Assembly: GCF_001715295.1 (NCBI RefSeq)
Contig: NZ_MDKB01000002.1
Coordinates: 1,510,313-1,574,312, forward strand
Length of the DNA stretch: 64,000 bases
From: Streptomyces griseus
GTDB lineage: Bacteria > Actinomycetota > Actinomycetes > Streptomycetales > Streptomycetaceae
Direction: 5' to 3'
Shown here: positions 62,010-64,000 of the stretch, piece by piece
Layout: each line of letters opens with the position of its first letter
Numbering within the stretch: position 1 is the stretch's first letter
Position numbers and translations under genes: made by a program
Notes under the pieces: generated by a model
What the model was told of the DNA's origin: nothing
The model's database searches: none
The model's input: only the letters and a program-made list of their open reading frames with translations

Positions 62010-62489
62010 ATGGCCACCCAGATCTTCACCTTGGTCGGCGTCCTGATCGGCGCCTTGACGTCCTACTTCGCAACGACCACGGCTGAACGGGTGAAGTTTC
62101 GACGGGAGATGGCCACGCGTTGGGACGAGCGAAAGCTTGATACGTACATCGAGTACCTGTCGTGCATCAAGGAAATCCAGAGGGCTGCCATGGAAGCCGG
62201 GCGGGTCCGCGACCAGGGAGCCGACGCGTCCGACCCTTTGAACGAGATGGAGGCCAGCGAGAACAGAAGGTCGATCCTCTTCGAGACCTTCATCCTGCTG
62301 AGCAACGAGCAGGCTGCCACCGCTGCTCACACGGTCAACCAGCGGACGTGGGAGCTGCTGCGGATTGCCCGGATCCCCTCAAGTGGGATAGCCGAACTTC
62401 GCACGGTTCCGCTGGTGGAGGCCCTCAACGTGCTCCACGAGGCAGCGCGATCCGATCTGACGATATCGAGGAGCGTCCCCGTCCGGTGA
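62010..62489 (+). CDS. Membrane-anchored helical protein carried by the integrative element
   Basis: A 159-residue protein: an N-terminal span (ATQIFTLVGVLIGALTSYFATTTAERV) then a charged helical part (KFRREMATRWDERKLDTYIEYLSCIKEIQRAAMEAGRV, NEQAATAAHTVNQRTWELLRIA). The layout is the same as the chromosomal gene at 61049. It is the only gene between the attachment site and the integrase, the usual place for cargo or superinfection-type functions, but its role is unknown. It uses ATG 62010. Confidence 0.7.
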   Translation: MATQIFTLVGVLIGALTSYFATTTAERVKFRREMATRWDERKLDTYIEYLSCIKEIQRAAMEAGRVRDQGADASDPLNEMEASENRRSILFETFILLSNEQAATAAHTVNQRTWELLRIARIPSSGIAELRTVPLVEALNVLHEAARSDLTISRSVPVR

Positions 62490-62515
62490 AGTCTGCACGC
62501 GCCGGGACACGCCGC

Positions 62516-62554
62516 GACCCCCGACCACGTTCATGGTCAGGGGCCTGGACCCGG
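62516..62554. terminator. Terminator between cargo gene and integrase
   Basis: CCCCGACCACGTTCATGGTCAGGGG forms a stem between convergent genes. It resembles the terminator at 61728-61757 beside the tRNA fragment, so the flank of the tRNA may also have been copied by the element. Confidence 0.7.
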
Positions 62555-62570
62555 TGGGGGGGCTGCGCCT

Positions 62571-63716
62571 TCAGTCCGAAGTGGCTTCCACAGCACCGCC
62601 GTTCTCGGCGTCCGACCCGCTGAGCCAGAAGTCCGACGCCTTCGCCACCTGGTCGTCGCGACCGGCGACAGGCCGGGCGTAGTGCCGAGTGGTAACGCTC
62701 GCGTTCGAGTGCCCGAGCCGGTGCGCGGCGGTCATCACGCCATACCGGTCAGCGACCCACGTCCCGTGTGAGGCGCGGAGATCGTGCGGCGTGACGTCGG
62801 TGAGCCCGGCAGCCGCCACGGCGGGATCGAAGTACGCCTTGCGCCACTGGTTGTAGCGCAGAGGCTTGCCGCCGGGCGTGACGAAGAGGAGAGCGTCCTC
62901 CGCACCCGACAGCGTCTCCAGGTGCCGGCCGATCCGCGCCGCGAGTGACGGCCCGATCCGCAGGACCCGCTTCTGATGGGACTTGGGAGTGTCGAAGACC
63001 AGGGTGCCGTTCGCTTCGGCCAGGTTCTCATCTACGAGGACCAGGCCACCGGACACATCGATGTCCGCTCGCCGCAACGCGAACGCCTCCCCGACCCGCA
63101 GACCCGCGTAGGCGAGCAAGGAGATCAGCAGGTCATGCGGTTTCGTCGCGCTCCGCACAATCCATGAGGCTTCCAGCGGGGTGAGGATGTGCGGCTCGGT
63201 CTGCGGCATGCGGGGCAGCTTCACGCCCCTGCACGGGGTCTGCCCGATCATCTCGTTGTCGACGGCCGCCCGCATGATCTGCGAGAGCACCCGGTAGGCC
63301 TGCCTGATCCGCGAGGCGCTGAGACCACGGGTCTTCATCGCACCGACCCATTCGACGATGGTGATCGGCCGAAGGCTGGAAAGCTCACGATCACCGAGCG
63401 CCGGAACGATCAGCGAGTTGATCAGGGATCGGTACGAGGCCTGTGTCTTGTGCTTGAGCTGCGGGGAGACCGCGGTGAGCCATCGTGCCGACCAATCGCG
63501 GACGGTGGTCCGTCCCTCGGCGGGGTCGAGCCAGCGGCCCTCCTCCATCTCGATTCGCTTCCGTGCCAGCCAGCGATCGGCGTCCGTCGTTGTCGCGAAT
63601 GTCTGATCAGCGGCACGCAGCACGCCATCAGGCCCCGGATACCGAGCCTGGAACCGGCCGGACGGCAGCTTACGGATCCGCCCGAAGGCGCGTCGGGACT
63701 TACGCTTGGCGGCCAT
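62571..63716 (-). CDS. int: Tyrosine recombinase/integrase
   Basis: A 381-residue phage/ICE-type integrase. The N-terminal arm-binding part (RRAFGRIRKLPSGRFQARYPGPDG) leads to a core-binding SAM-like domain (TVRDWSARWLTAVSPQLKHKTQASYRSLINSLIVPALGD). The catalytic domain has Arg in AYAGLRVGEAFALRR, His and Arg in TPHDLRASHGTW, His in RLGHSNASVTTRHYAR, and the nucleophile Tyr in that last motif. It reads toward the tRNA-Ser(UGA) attachment site 740 bases away, the normal arrangement. The excisionase-like gene overlaps its start by one base. Confidence 0.96.
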   Translation of the reverse strand: MAAKRKSRRAFGRIRKLPSGRFQARYPGPDGVLRAADQTFATTTDADRWLARKRIEMEEGRWLDPAEGRTTVRDWSARWLTAVSPQLKHKTQASYRSLINSLIVPALGDRELSSLRPITIVEWVGAMKTRGLSASRIRQAYRVLSQIMRAAVDNEMIGQTPCRGVKLPRMPQTEPHILTPLEASWIVRSATKPHDLLISLLAYAGLRVGEAFALRRADIDVSGGLVLVDENLAEANGTLVFDTPKSHQKRVLRIGPSLAARIGRHLETLSGAEDALLFVTPGGKPLRYNQWRKAYFDPAVAAAGLTDVTPHDLRASHGTWVADRYGVMTAAHRLGHSNASVTTRHYARPVAGRDDQVAKASDFWLSGSDAENGGAVEATSD

Positions 63717-63946
63717 CAGGCAGCCCTCCGGTACGAGTACGCCGAGGCGGGCCGCAGGACGATCGGCGCCACCGTGTGGGCACTGACGTACTCCTCCACG
63801 GCACTCTCGGGGATGCGGACGTGTCGGCCGACCTTGACGAACGTGATGCGGCGTTCCTCGATGAGCCGGCGAGGGAAGCGGAGACCGGTGCCGAGGCGTT
63901 CGGCGACCTGGTGCACGGTGAGCAGTCGGTCTGCCACGGTCACCAC
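63716..63946 (-). CDS. xis: Excisionase-type helix-turn-helix protein
   Basis: A 76-residue protein with a MerR/AlpA-like winged helix: LLTVHQVAERLGTGLRFPRRLIEERRITFVKVGRHVRIPESAVEEYV. This is the standard excisionase encoded just upstream of actinomycete integrases; it directs the integrase toward excision. It probably starts at GTG 63946 after GAGGGGGAG; a GTG two codons later is possible. Its TGA overlaps the integrase ATG. Confidence 0.9.
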   Translation of the reverse strand: MVTVADRLLTVHQVAERLGTGLRFPRRLIEERRITFVKVGRHVRIPESAVEEYVSAHTVAPIVLRPASAYSYRRAA

Positions 63947-64000
63947 TCCCCCTCGTCGGTAGTGCGCTCCTTCAGTGCGTCGCGGGCGGTCTCGCGGTTG
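63940..64000 (-). CDS. C-terminal end of a gene entering from the right
   Basis: Nineteen codons (NRETARDALKERTTDEGEW) and a TGA are visible. The stop overlaps the start of the excisionase gene (GTGA), as expected for a replication or transfer gene of the same element. Too little is visible to name it. Confidence 0.4.
   Translation of the reverse strand, partial: NRETARDALKERTTDEGEW

Overview
The window is high-GC DNA (GTG starts, strong third-position GC) from a Streptomyces chromosome. It carries actinomycete signatures: tandem SigF/SigN-type sigma factors, a subtilisin-inhibitor-like protein, an LAXTG surface protein and a CobG/CbiD hybrid cobalamin set. Most of it looks like conserved core (dnaX, SRP RNA, upp, tadA, sigma factors, tRNAs). 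Three short stretches next to tRNA genes are accessory.

Layout. 1-2602: a 73-bp tandem repeat and dnaX on the minus strand. 2684-4780: SRP RNA, tRNA-Ser(GGA) and a small island with a VapBC-like pair, a truncated PIN toxin, a partial tRNA duplicate and three copies of a 22-bp repeat. 4946-12694: a phosphorothioate-sensing-type HNH nuclease, VOC/AraC genes, an LAATG surface protein, a DinB-like protein, and a hydrolase/TetR divergent pair sharing operator motifs. 12823-24553: cobalamin cluster cobN (with riboswitch), cobG-cobH-cobIJ, cobK, cbiD and cobL-cobM. 24924-31142: glycosylase-like protein, secreted M28 peptidase, LytR_C protein, upp, tadA with its partner, tRNA-Ser(CGA). 31716-34330: small membrane protein, Dabb protein, two SigB/F-type sigma factors. 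34710-42035: MarR regulator, MFS exporter fused to carboxypeptidase-regulatory-like domains, YceI protein with the same domain, F420/PPOX protein, dehydrogenase, secreted EEP-family hydrolase. 42181-50151: a coupled minus-strand run of response regulator, histidine kinase, GT2/GtrA and GT39 glycosyltransferases, then an amidohydrolase and a DUF2797 protein. 50338-52605: hydrolase fragment, degenerate tRNA-Arg copy, beta-propeller protein, tRNA-Arg(ACG), tRNA-Ser(GCT). 53265-61540: SSI-like inhibitor, a 1407-residue PAS/pseudokinase/receiver protein, acyl-CoA ligase, SigE-type ECF sigma, small membrane protein. 61768-64000: the left end of an integrative element, with a 3' fragment of tRNA-Ser(UGA), a cargo gene, tyrosine integrase, excisionase-like gene and a gene running off the edge.

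How the parts fit. The cob genes form a coherent block for the corrin ring and cobalt insertion, with the cobN side controlled by a B12 riboswitch. The response regulator/kinase/glycosyltransferase run suggests signal-controlled modification of the cell surface. Three tRNA loci carry traces of integrase-type events (one live-looking, two decayed). A TIR-bounded repeat of about 150 bp occurs three times between genes. I found no secondary-metabolite cluster, CRISPR array or complete insertion sequence.
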